The notes under the pieces: generated by a model
The model's database searches: none
What the model saw: the letters and a program-made list of their open reading frames with translations, nothing else
Told to the model about the DNA's origin: nothing
Translations under genes and position numbers: made by a program
Part shown: piece by piece, positions 8,157 through 14,474 of the stretch
Position numbering within the stretch: position 1 is the stretch's first letter
Layout: each line of letters starts with the position of its first letter
Assembly: GCA_964428795.1 (NCBI GenBank)
Contig: CAYRZL010000053.1
Location: forward strand, 1-19,639
Source of the DNA: CAYRZL01 sp964428795
GTDB lineage: Bacteria; Bacillota; Clostridia; Lachnospirales; Lachnospiraceae
DNA: 19,639 bases
Reading direction: 5' to 3'

Positions 8157-9173
8157 ATGGCAAACATTTACTATCAGGAAGATTGTAACCTTTCCCTCTT
8201 GGAAGGAAAAACCATCGCTGTCATCGGTTACGGCAGCCAGGGACATGCCCATGCATTGAATGCAAAGGAGTCCGGATGCAACGTTATCATTGGTCTGTAT
8301 GAAGGAAGTAAATCCTGGAACAGAGCAGTAGAGCAGGGATTTGAAGTATATACAGCAGCAGAGGCTGCAAAAAAAGCAGATATCATCATGATCCTCATCA
8401 ACGATGAGCTGCAGGCAAAGATGTACAAACAGGACATCGAGCCAAACCTTGAGGCAGGCAATATGCTGATGTTCGCTCATGGTTTCAACATTCATTTCGG
8501 ACAGATTGTTCCTCCGGCAGATGTTGATGTAACTATGGTAGCTCCAAAAGGACCTGGACATACCGTAAGAAGCGAGTATCAGGCAGGAAAAGGTGTTCCT
8601 TGTCTGGTTGCAGTAGAGCAGGATGCTACAGGAAAAGCCCTGGATATGGCGCTGGCTTACGCACTGGCAATTGGCGGCGCAAGAGCAGGTGTTCTTGAAA
8701 CTACTTTCCGTACCGAGACAGAGACAGACCTGTTTGGTGAGCAGGCAGTTCTTTGCGGAGGTGTATGCGCTCTTATGCAGGCAGGTTTTGAGACTCTGGT
8801 TGAGGCCGGATACGATCCGAGAAATGCATACTTCGAGTGTGTACATGAGATGAAACTGATCGTAGATCTGATCTATCAGTCCGGTTTTGCAGGAATGAGA
8901 TACTCTATCTCCAACACTGCTGAGTACGGTGATTACATCACAGGGCCAAAGATCATCACAGAGGATACAAAGAAAGCAATGAAGAAGATCCTTTCCGATA
9001 TCCAGGATGGTTCTTTTGCAAAAGAGTTCCTGCTTGACATGTCTCCGGCAGGCGGACAGGCTCACTTCCGTGCTATGAGAAAACTGGCAGCAGAGCATCC
9101 GGCAGAGGTAGTTGGCGAAGAGATTCGTAAACTGTATAGCTGGAACGGTGAGGACAAACTCATCAACAACTAA
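8157..9173 (+). CDS. ilvC: Ketol-acid reductoisomerase (class I)
   Basis: 338 residues, typical of short class I KARIs. It converts acetolactate or acetohydroxybutyrate to the dihydroxy acids of branched-chain amino acid synthesis using NAD(P)H and Mg2+. The Rossmann motif GYGSQGHAHALN starts at about residue 24. The metal and substrate region shows FAHGFNIHF, APKGPGHTVR, ETDLFGEQAVLCGG and the C-terminal KLIVDLIYQSG. The cofactor loop after strand beta-2 reads GLYEGSKSW, with Tyr-Glu where many NADPH enzymes have Arg, although both Ser residues remain. TTAGGAGG lies just upstream of ATG 8157. It is 22 nt after ilvN and ends at a strong terminator. Confidence 0.97.
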   Translation: MANIYYQEDCNLSLLEGKTIAVIGYGSQGHAHALNAKESGCNVIIGLYEGSKSWNRAVEQGFEVYTAAEAAKKADIIMILINDELQAKMYKQDIEPNLEAGNMLMFAHGFNIHFGQIVPPADVDVTMVAPKGPGHTVRSEYQAGKGVPCLVAVEQDATGKALDMALAYALAIGGARAGVLETTFRTETETDLFGEQAVLCGGVCALMQAGFETLVEAGYDPRNAYFECVHEMKLIVDLIYQSGFAGMRYSISNTAEYGDYITGPKIITEDTKKAMKKILSDIQDGSFAKEFLLDMSPAGGQAHFRAMRKLAAEHPAEVVGEEIRKLYSWNGEDKLINN

Positions 9174-9186
9174 TCATTGTGACTTC

Positions 9187-9216
9187 AGAGCATCGCATTT
9201 GCGGTGCTCTTTTTTT
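9187..9216 (+). terminator. Rho-independent terminator after ilvC
   Basis: A 10-bp stem, AGAGCATCGC (9187-9196) with GCGGTGCTCT (9201-9210) and one G-U pair, has a 4-base loop and is followed by a run of T to 9216. It starts 13 nt after the ilvC stop. Confidence 0.9.
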
Positions 9217-9255
9217 AAAAAAACTTACGAATTTGTGAAGATTCCTTTGTAATTC

Positions 9256-9284
9256 TTGTATTTTTATTCATATTCTTTTATGAT
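9256..9284 (+). promoter_or_regulatory. Promoter of the two-component operon
   Basis: TTGTAT (9256-9261), 17 bases and TATGAT (9279-9284) form a plausible sigma-A promoter with a start near 9291. It lies upstream of ATG 9340 and downstream of the ilvC terminator. The weak -35 fits an activated promoter. A TCGTAAG element followed by T-rich sequence lies just upstream on the minus strand (about 9221-9232). The same element occurs at 11117-11123 near the peptidase gene. Confidence 0.5.
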
Positions 9285-9339
9285 GAAATACAGATGTGAG
9301 CGCAGCTCAAAAATACAAAAAATCGGGGTTAAAAGAGGT

Positions 9340-10050
9340 ATGAAAGAAAAAATCTTGATTGTTGATGATGAAATAGAAATTGCAGATCTGGTGGAGGTAT
9401 ATCTGCAAAACGAAGGTTATGAGGTCTGTAAATTTTATAAAGGGGCGGATGCGCTCAGATGTGTGAAGGAGACCGAGCTGAGCCTGGCAATTCTGGATGT
9501 GATGCTGCCGGACATCAGCGGTTTTCAGATATGTCGTAAAATAAGAGAGCAGTTTTATTTTCCGATCATCATGCTCACCGCAAAGATGGAGGATATGGAT
9601 AAGATCAACGGACTCACTATGGGAGCGGATGATTATATTACGAAACCTTTTAATCCAATGGAGCTGATCGCAAGAGTAAAGACACAGCTTCGCAGATATC
9701 GCAGATACAATCCGGTGGCAGCGTCCGCAGACCAGTTTGGTGATCAGAATTTGCAGGAGCATGATATTCGTGCATTACATATTTCAAAAGATACCCATAA
9801 ATGTATTTTAAATGGTGAGGAGGTGTCTCTGACGCCCATCGAGTTTGATATTCTCTGGTATTTGTGTGACCACAAAGGACAGGTGGTTTCCTCGGAAAAG
9901 CTGTACGAGGAAGTATGGGGTGAAAAATATCTGGACAGTAATAATACTGTGATGGCGCACATTGCAAGATTGCGGGAAAAACTGCATGAACTGCCCCGCA
10001 AGCCGAAATTTGTGAAAACTGTGTGGGGAGTGGGTTATAAAGTTGAATAG
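9340..10050 (+). CDS. VanR-like OmpR-family response regulator
   Basis: 236 residues: a receiver domain (1 to about 118) and a winged-helix DNA-binding domain (about 140-235). The acidic pocket is Asp9/Asp10, the phosphorylation site is Asp53 (LAILDVMLP), and Thr80 and Lys102 (YITKPF) complete the switch. The start (KILIVDDE.EIADLVE.YL), LTAK, LIARVK.QLRRY and the end (VKTVWGVGYK) resemble the VanR subfamily. ATG 9340 is chosen because it places the receiver domain at the N terminus. The longer reading frame to TTG 9256 would begin inside the promoter. The SD is weak or close (GAGG 1 nt upstream, GGGG about 11 nt upstream). The stop overlaps the kinase start by 8 bases, which implies translational coupling. 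No van resistance enzymes are nearby. Confidence 0.92.
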   Translation: MKEKILIVDDEIEIADLVEVYLQNEGYEVCKFYKGADALRCVKETELSLAILDVMLPDISGFQICRKIREQFYFPIIMLTAKMEDMDKINGLTMGADDYITKPFNPMELIARVKTQLRRYRRYNPVAASADQFGDQNLQEHDIRALHISKDTHKCILNGEEVSLTPIEFDILWYLCDHKGQVVSSEKLYEEVWGEKYLDSNNTVMAHIARLREKLHELPRKPKFVKTVWGVGYKVE

Positions 10051-11110
10051 CAAGATTTTGACAAGATATCTGATTGCATTATTTGTATATATAGGTGTTT
10101 TTATCGGTTTGCTCGTACTTGGCTGGTATATCAGCTCCAACCGGATCTGGTATGCAACGGACCTTTTCTATCCGATTGTTCATGCGATAAATGAACATGT
10201 GGTATTTGTGATCTTCGTAGGATGGCTGGGCGGCTGGATGATCATTACGATGATCTTTCTGCAAAACAACATGCGGTATCTGAATCAGGTGGTAGATGCA
10301 GCGGAGCTGCTGGCAAATCCGGATATCACTCCCATTGAGTTATCACCGATCCTGCGTCCTGTGCAGGATGAACTGAATCTGGTGCGGGAGCATGCAATGC
10401 GGACCACCTATCTGGCGAGAGAGGCAGAGCAGCGGAAAAATGATCTGATCGTATATCTTGCCCACGATCTTAAGACTCCGCTGACCAGCGTCATCGGTTA
10501 TCTGACCTTACTTCAGGATGAACCTCAGATATCGGTGGAGATGCGAAGTAAATATACAGGTATTGCATTAAATAAAGCAGAGCGTCTGGAGACGTTGATC
10601 AATGAATTTTTCGATATAACCAGATTTAACCTGACAGCGATCACACTTGAGACGGAGACGATTAACCTGAGCAGGATGGTTGAGCAGATTTCAAATGAAT
10701 TTCTTCCCATTCTGTCAGAAAAACAGTTGTATTGGGAGAATGATATTGCGGAGAATCTGGAGATTGCCTGTGATCCTGATAAGATGGAGCGTGTGTTGGA
10801 CAATCTGATTCGCAATGCCATCAACTACAGCTACAGCAATTCGCCTATCTGTATTTCATTATTTTCAAAGGACAGCGGTGTGATGATCCGTGTTGTCAAT
10901 CATGGAAAAACGATTCCCAGGGAAAAACTGGGTCGTATCTTTGAACAGTTCTTCCGGCTGGATTCTGCAAGATCTTCTGCCAGCGGAGGCGCAGGTCTGG
11001 GACTTGCCATTGCAAAAGAGATCGTGGAGCTGCACGGGGGAACGATCACTGCTGAGAGTGAGCATGAGGAGATTTGTTTTTCTGTATGGATTCCATATGG
11101 AAATGTGTAA
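10043..11110 (+). CDS. VanS-like membrane sensor histidine kinase
   Basis: 355 residues. Two transmembrane helices (about 8-30 and 52-73) bracket an outside loop of only about 20 residues, so the signal is probably sensed in or at the membrane. A short linker leads to the dimerisation domain with phospho-acceptor His141 in LAHDLKTPLTSVIGYL. The ATPase domain has an N-box (NLIRNAINY), followed by FEQFFRLD and the GAGLGLAI G-box. The H-box region and ETLINEFFDITRFN resemble VanS closely. It should phosphorylate the upstream regulator. The start is TTG at 10043, overlapping the regulator stop by 8 bases; the SD is presumably GTGGGG within that gene. The target is unknown, but the following gene is a surface cysteine peptidase. 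Confidence 0.92.
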   Translation: MNSKILTRYLIALFVYIGVFIGLLVLGWYISSNRIWYATDLFYPIVHAINEHVVFVIFVGWLGGWMIITMIFLQNNMRYLNQVVDAAELLANPDITPIELSPILRPVQDELNLVREHAMRTTYLAREAEQRKNDLIVYLAHDLKTPLTSVIGYLTLLQDEPQISVEMRSKYTGIALNKAERLETLINEFFDITRFNLTAITLETETINLSRMVEQISNEFLPILSEKQLYWENDIAENLEIACDPDKMERVLDNLIRNAINYSYSNSPICISLFSKDSGVMIRVVNHGKTIPREKLGRIFEQFFRLDSARSSASGGAGLGLAIAKEIVELHGGTITAESEHEEICFSVWIPYGNV

Positions 11111-11134
11111 GAAAATCGTAAGATTTTTATAAGA
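11107..11134 (+). promoter_or_regulatory. Three 11-bp-phased direct repeats, probable response-regulator site
   Basis: GTAAGA (11107-11112), GTAAGA (11118-11123) and ATAAGA (11129-11134) recur at exactly 11-base offsets, about one helical turn, as expected for tandem OmpR-family monomers. The first overlaps the kinase stop codon. A possible -10 (TATCAT, 11166-11171) lies downstream without a good -35, as is usual for an activated promoter. The likely target is the peptidase gene. The assignment to the adjacent regulator is inferred. Confidence 0.5.
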
Positions 11135-11146
11135 GAATACGAAAAC

Positions 11147-11193
11147 AATAAAGATTCTGCTTTGGTATCATAACCATAAGCAGAATTTTTATT
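11147..11193 (+). terminator. Long hairpin after the kinase gene, possible terminator or attenuator
   Basis: AATAAAGATTCTGCTT (11147-11162) pairs with 11178-11193 over 16 bp, with one G-U pair. The inner TGGT/ACCA adds 4 bp beyond a single bulge. The A-rich left flank and T-rich right flank suit an intrinsic terminator, but the stem is GC-poor. It also contains the candidate -10 of the peptidase gene, so it may be a partial terminator with a promoter inside. Confidence 0.5.
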
Positions 11194-11217
11194 ATAACGA
11201 TTGGAGGAATGGGGGAT

Positions 11218-11907
11218 ATGATGACAGCTCAGGTAAAACGCAGGAAAAGAAGATATCGGAGAAATCACATCGGGGGAAAAGTTGCATTTGTACTTATTTG
11301 TGTCATATTAGTATTTATTGCATTCAATTTTTTCAGGGATGTAAATGTGAGTTTTGCAAAAAACAGAATGATCACGGGAGTGGGAACCCCGGTTCACAGT
11401 GCGCTGACAGATAAAGAAATGAAGGAAGCATTTCCACTGCTGCTTCAGACGGACAGTCGCTGGGCAGATGTACCATATGGAGATGATACGATAGAATTTT
11501 CCGGATGCGCACCTACCTGTATGTCTATGGTTATCGTTGCTTTGACAAGAGATGCGGATGCGACGCCGGACAAGCTGGCAGAATATGCTATGAATAATGG
11601 TTATTATGAGCAGGGCTGCGGGACCTCATGGACATTTATGACAGAGGGCGGAAGCAGTTATGGAATATACGGACAGGAGCTTTCGCTGAGTCAGACACAG
11701 ATTTTTGATGAGTTGGAGCAGGGACATCCGATTATTTGCAGTGTTCGCCCCGGAGATTTCACTACTACAGGACATTTTATCGTGCTGGTAGGAACAGAAG
11801 ACGGAAAAATTCAGGTAAATGACCCGAATAGTAAAAAGAACAGCAAAAAGCTGTGGGATTATGATGAACTGGAACCTCAGATAAAAAATCTATGGGTATT
11901 TACCTGA
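11218..11907 (+). CDS. Membrane-anchored C39-like cysteine peptidase
   Basis: 229 residues. A very basic N terminus (KRRKRRYRR) is followed by one hydrophobic helix (about 22-40), so the catalytic part is outside the cell, anchored or released. The papain-like C39 fold is shown by an LLQTDSRWADVPYG start (oxyanion Gln about 77), the catalytic Cys97 in SGCAPTCMSM, His186 in GHFIVLVG, and Asn/Asp at 201/202 (NDPNS). Relatives include uncharacterised surface peptidases and bacteriocin-leader peptidases; no bacteriocin transporter is present here, so a wall or surface protein substrate is more likely. ATG 11218 is preferred because GGAGGA lies 9 nt upstream; ATG 11209 directly abuts it and ATG 11221 is an alternative. 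It sits directly behind the VanRS-like pair and is probably its target. Confidence 0.85.
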   Translation: MMTAQVKRRKRRYRRNHIGGKVAFVLICVILVFIAFNFFRDVNVSFAKNRMITGVGTPVHSALTDKEMKEAFPLLLQTDSRWADVPYGDDTIEFSGCAPTCMSMVIVALTRDADATPDKLAEYAMNNGYYEQGCGTSWTFMTEGGSSYGIYGQELSLSQTQIFDELEQGHPIICSVRPGDFTTTGHFIVLVGTEDGKIQVNDPNSKKNSKKLWDYDELEPQIKNLWVFT

Positions 11908-11928
11908 AAATCTTATTTCATACGATAA

Positions 11929-11971
11929 AAGTGTAGTTGTCAGGGGGTAATGAACACTGACAACTACACTT
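11929..11971. terminator. Bidirectional terminator between the peptidase gene and cotJC
   Basis: A perfect 15-bp inverted repeat, AAGTGTAGTTGTCAG (11929-11943) and its complement (11957-11971), has a 13-base loop. It is flanked by A-rich sequence on the left and T-rich on the right, and lies between two convergent genes, so it can end both transcripts. Confidence 0.85.
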
Positions 11972-11993
11972 ATTTTGACGGGTGGTACAGTTT

Positions 11994-12620
11994 TTAATTT
12001 TTACCGTTGCAGCTCTGAGCGTTTCTGGCATCAAAAGCAGGATTGAAGGCATAGAAGTTTTTGGAATCAAGGTGATCCTGAACGATTCTTAAAGCCTCAC
12101 CGAATCTCTGGAAATGCACGACTTCACGCTGTCTCAGATAGCGGATCGGAGCTACGATATCCGGATCTTTGATGAGACGGAGAATATTTTCATAGGTGGA
12201 GCGGGCTTTCTGCTCCGCAGCCATATCCTCCGTCAGATCGGTGACCGGATCGCCCTTTGACTGAAATTCACATGCATTAAATGGGATTCCGCCTGCTGCC
12301 TGAGGCCACAGTCCCAGCGTGTGATCTACATAGTATTTGTCGAAACCGGAAGCCTTGATCTCTTCCGGTGACAGATCCTGTGTGAGCTGACGTACGATGG
12401 TAGATACCATTTCCATATGTGCCAGCTCTTCGGTTCCAATGTCCGTGAGAATAGCCTGAACCTCGGTGTAAGGCATTGCATAGCGCTGGGAGATATAGCG
12501 CATGGATGCGCTGAGTTCTCCGTCCGGGCCGCCAAACTGGCTCATGATCACCTGGGCGATCTGACCGTTTGATTCTTTGATATTTACCGGAAACTGTAAT
12601 CTTTTTTCATAATTCCACAT
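11994..12620 (-). CDS. cotJC: Spore coat protein CotJC, manganese-catalase family
   Basis: 208 residues of the ferritin-like manganese catalase fold. Candidate metal ligands are Glu35 (GELSASMRY), Glu65 and His68 (TEELAHME), Glu136 (AAEQKAR) and Glu166/His169 (REVVHF). It is deposited in the spore coat in sporulating Firmicutes and may remove peroxide. The GGIPFNACEFQSKGDP segment is typical of CotJC. It is the last gene of cotJABC, with its ATG 3 nt after the cotJB stop and GGGGG about 12 nt upstream. It ends near the bidirectional terminator. Confidence 0.95.
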   Translation of the reverse strand: MWNYEKRLQFPVNIKESNGQIAQVIMSQFGGPDGELSASMRYISQRYAMPYTEVQAILTDIGTEELAHMEMVSTIVRQLTQDLSPEEIKASGFDKYYVDHTLGLWPQAAGGIPFNACEFQSKGDPVTDLTEDMAAEQKARSTYENILRLIKDPDIVAPIRYLRQREVVHFQRFGEALRIVQDHLDSKNFYAFNPAFDARNAQSCNGKN

Positions 12621-12623
12621 AGA

Positions 12624-13327
12624 CTAACAATACCCCCTTTCCCATGGGAACGGACTTTGTGCCCACTTCCAGGCGCCGCAGTCCAAATGCTCTGCACAGT
12701 CAATGGTCAAAGGACCATATTTCTCGGCATAGATTTTTAATGCCTCTTTCCGTTTTTTCACCATCTGGTGAAAATATTTCAAAGCATCCATGTCTTCCGG
12801 ATGAGTATCCAGATAAAGGATAATATCATTTACAGCAAAACTAACATCATTGATAAAACAGAACAGTTGCTTGCGGTCGGTCGGTATGGACTGCTCTGTC
12901 TGACAACTGCCTGTTCTCTGCATGGATTGGTTCATGGAATAGTTACCCGTTCTCTGAGATGACTGATTCATGGAATAGTTACCCGTTCTCTGAGATGACT
13001 GATTCATGGAATAGTTACCCGTTCTCTGAGATGACCGATTCATGGAATAGTTATCCGGTCTTTGGGATGACTGATTCATGGAACAGCTTCCNNNNNNNNN
13101 NNNNNNNNNNNNNNNNNNNNNNNNNNNNNNNNNNNNNNNNNNNNNNNNNNNNNNNNNNNNNNNNNNNNNNNNNNNNNNNNNNNNNNNNNNNGATTCATGG
13201 AATAGTTATCCGGTCTTTGGGATGACTGATTCATGGAACAGCTTCCGGTTCTTGTCATTCCGGATTGAGAGGAAGCACAGTTGGATCGGTTCTGCATCTG
13301 GTTATAATTATTCATATTCATGCTCAT
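12624..13327 (-). CDS. cotJB: Spore coat protein CotJB with N-terminal tandem-repeat extension, interrupted by an assembly gap
   Basis: The C-terminal ~85 residues are a complete CotJB domain (FINDVSFAVNDIILYLDTHPEDMDALKYF, YGPLT, then the Trp/Pro-rich end PFPWERGYC). CotJB proteins are normally short (roughly 90 residues). Here the domain is preceded by repeats of a 12-residue unit, SMNQSSQRTGNY and variants, and a Met/Asn-rich start. The gene spans 100 N. As written the frame changes across the gap (it would need a length of 2 modulo 3), but merging the identical 55-bp flanks removes 155 bases and restores one open frame. I therefore consider it an intact gene of uncertain repeat number. 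ATG 13327 overlaps the cotJA stop as ATGA, with GGGGG 9 nt upstream, and is preferred over TTG 13333. Confidence 0.85.
12929..13227. repeat. 36-bp tandem repeats coding 12-residue units in cotJB
   Basis: Complete units lie at 12929-12964, 12965-13000, 13001-13036, 13037-13072 and, beyond the gap, 13192-13227. Each begins GATTCATGG or GGTTCATGG on the plus strand. Units 1-3 are nearly identical (encoding QRTGNY). The unit at 13037 and the one after the gap are identical to each other and encode QRPDNY. A third type (QRTGSC) flanks the gap, with degenerate copies further out. The copy number is unresolved. Confidence 0.92.
13092..13191. other. Assembly gap (100 N) inside the cotJB repeats
   Basis: Exactly 100 N, the usual placeholder for an unknown length. 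The 55 bases before it (13037-13091) are identical to the 55 after it (13192-13246), as expected when contig ends from a de Bruijn graph overlap by one k-mer. Confidence 0.97.
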
Positions 13328-13533
13328 CTGCAATTTCCCCCTTTCCAGCCGGTAAATGGCATATCTAATTCAGGGAAAATGGTACCCTGACAAAGTGCAG
13401 TGGATGGATCATAGGTTTCTTCAAATTTCTGCCATGGTACATATGCCATAGCCAGCGGCATTCCGGCAAGAGAATCGCGGCGCATACTCATGGAAGAACG
13501 CCCGCACTGGCAGTCAGTTTTATTCATATTCAA
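13324..13533 (-). CDS. cotJA: Spore coat associated protein CotJA
   Basis: 69 residues, the expected size. The CotJA core is visible: LAMAYVPWQKFEETYDP, the ALCQGTIFPELDMPF segment, and a Cys-containing N terminus (DCQCGRSS). It is the first gene of the cotJABC operon, made in the mother cell during sporulation and assembled with CotJB and CotJC in the coat. The start is TTG 13533, with AAGGAG 7 nt upstream; ATG 13527 is 13 nt from that SD and is the alternative. Its stop overlaps the cotJB start (ATGA). I found no convincing sigma-E promoter upstream. Confidence 0.9.
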   Translation of the reverse strand: MNMNKTDCQCGRSSMSMRRDSLAGMPLAMAYVPWQKFEETYDPSTALCQGTIFPELDMPFTGWKGGNCR

Positions 13534-13603
13534 AGAAGTTCTCCTTTAAGGATTCTTTGATACTAATTTATGGCATAGGATGTAGATTGGTGATTGAATT
13601 TTA

Positions 13604-13633
13604 TTGAAAACTGAGGTATATTTCATGTATTTT
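13604..13633 (+). promoter_or_regulatory. Possible promoter of the QueG-like gene
   Basis: TTGAAA (13604-13609), 18 bases and TATTTT (13628-13633) precede the gene at 13678. The match is moderate in an AT-rich divergent region, so this is tentative. Confidence 0.3.
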
Positions 13634-13677
13634 ATAGTAAAGTAACGCAAGTTGTGTGCTAAAAGAAGGAGAATGTT

Positions 13678-14364
13678 ATGGTTGACAGTAAAAAGGTAAA
13701 GGAAATCATGTATTCGTTGGAAGCGGATTTGTGCGGCATTGCAAGTCTGGATCGATTTGATGATGTGCCAAAGGGATATCATCCGCTGGATGTTTTACCT
13801 ACATGCAAGTCTGTGATTTCGTTTGCATGCAGATTTCCGGTGGGAACTTTGCGCTGTGAAACACCTGTGCCCTATACGAGAGCGAGAAATTCGATTACTG
13901 CAAAAATAGATGGGATTACTCTGGATTTTTGTATTGAGATGGAAAAGTATCAGACGGTTTGCATTCCGATACCGGCGACAGAATGCGAGAAGGATGCAAA
14001 TACCGGAAGATCACGTTCTATCGTTTCCCAAAAACATGCTGCGTGTGCGGCAGGACTGGGCACGATTGGCAGGCATTCTTTGTTGATCACACCAGAGTTT
14101 GGCAGTATGATCTGGCTGGGCTGTGTGTTATGTGAGACAGAGTTAGAACCGGACGAACTGAAAGAGCCAATTTGTAATCAATGCGGGCTGTGCGTCAGAT
14201 CCTGTCCGGTAAATGCATTGGAGGGGGCAGAGGTAAATCAACAAGTCTGCTGGAATCATGCTTTTGGGAATGATGAGGAAAAAGGCATATGGAGAATTGC
14301 CTGTCATAAATGCCGGGACGTATGTCCATTTAATCGTGGGAGTGAGAATTACAATATTCAATGA
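13678..14364 (+). CDS. Short QueG-like double-cluster iron-sulfur protein
   Basis: 228 residues resembling the core of epoxyqueuosine reductase (QueG) and related reductive-dehalogenase-like proteins. It has an N-terminal alpha/beta part (LGTIGRHSLLITPEFGSM at about 127-144) and then two [4Fe-4S] motifs: C166-x2-C169-x2-C172-x3-C176-P and C209-x2-C212-x3-C216-P. QueG itself is about 380 residues with a C-terminal HEAT-like region, which is absent here, and a role in tRNA queuosine synthesis is not shown. It is probably a cytosolic redox protein; cobalamin binding as in QueG is possible. ATG 13678 has GAAGGAG about 7 nt upstream. It is followed 110 nt later by the hydrogenase gene on the same strand. 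Confidence 0.7.
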   Translation: MVDSKKVKEIMYSLEADLCGIASLDRFDDVPKGYHPLDVLPTCKSVISFACRFPVGTLRCETPVPYTRARNSITAKIDGITLDFCIEMEKYQTVCIPIPATECEKDANTGRSRSIVSQKHAACAAGLGTIGRHSLLITPEFGSMIWLGCVLCETELEPDELKEPICNQCGLCVRSCPVNALEGAEVNQQVCWNHAFGNDEEKGIWRIACHKCRDVCPFNRGSENYNIQ

Positions 14365-14402
14365 TCTGTATTTCTTTTAAAACATAATAATTGAATATTG
14401 TA
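14350..14402. repeat. 13-bp perfect inverted repeat between the QueG-like gene and the hydrogenase gene
   Basis: TACAATATTCAAT (14350-14362) is mirrored at 14390-14402, with centres 40 bp apart (about four helical turns). The left arm covers the last codons of the QueG-like gene and the right arm overlaps the hydrogenase -35 box. It is AT-rich with a 27-base spacer and no T run, so it resembles a paired operator more than a terminator. Confidence 0.6.
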
Positions 14403-14426
14403 TACAAGCATATTATATGCTATTCT
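14398..14426 (+). promoter_or_regulatory. Hydrogenase promoter with extended -10
   Basis: TTGTAT (14398-14403), 17 bases and TATTCT (14421-14426), with TG at 14418-14419 giving a TGn extended -10. The predicted start is near 14433, inside the Rex-type palindrome. Confidence 0.6.
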
Positions 14427-14432
14427 AAAATT

Positions 14433-14450
14433 ACGTTAAATAATTAACAA
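14433..14450. promoter_or_regulatory. Rex-type operator upstream of the hydrogenase gene
   Basis: ACGTTAA-ATAA-TTAACAA matches the clostridial Rex pattern TTGTTAA-N4-TTAACAA at 12 of 14 fixed positions, with a perfect right half and a palindromic core. It begins 6 bases after the -10, where a bound repressor would block transcription. Rex senses NADH/NAD+ and commonly controls fermentation and hydrogenase genes in clostridia. Confidence 0.65.
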
Positions 14451-14474
14451 TATATTTTTGCGGAGGGTTTTTTT

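Noticed and set aside
8118..9098. Long open frame (326 codons) on the minus strand opposite ilvC.
   Set aside because: It lies wholly antisense to a highly conserved enzyme gene, has a Cys/Ser-rich composition typical of a codon-bias shadow, no recognisable domain and no convincing ribosome binding site.
9256..9339. Extended N terminus of the response regulator from TTG 9256.
   Set aside because: This stretch overlaps the predicted -35 and -10 boxes and adds 28 residues before the conserved receiver start.
9340..11110. Interpretation as a vancomycin-resistance locus.
   Set aside because: Only the regulator and kinase resemble Van proteins; no vanH, D-Ala-D-Lac/Ser ligase, vanX, vanY or vanT is present.
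12893..13263. Regular 36-bp repeats that could suggest a CRISPR array.
   Set aside because: The units are directly adjacent with no unique spacers and encode an in-frame 12-residue peptide repeat within cotJB.
12959..13368. Plus-strand open frames across the repeat region and the N gap.
   Set aside because: They are reverse-complement readings of the cotJB repeats and include unknown residues from the N run.
13534..13677. Sigma-E promoter for cotJABC.
   Set aside because: A CATAAATT -10-like sequence occurs on the minus strand, but no matching -35 lies at the proper distance, so I do not call it.
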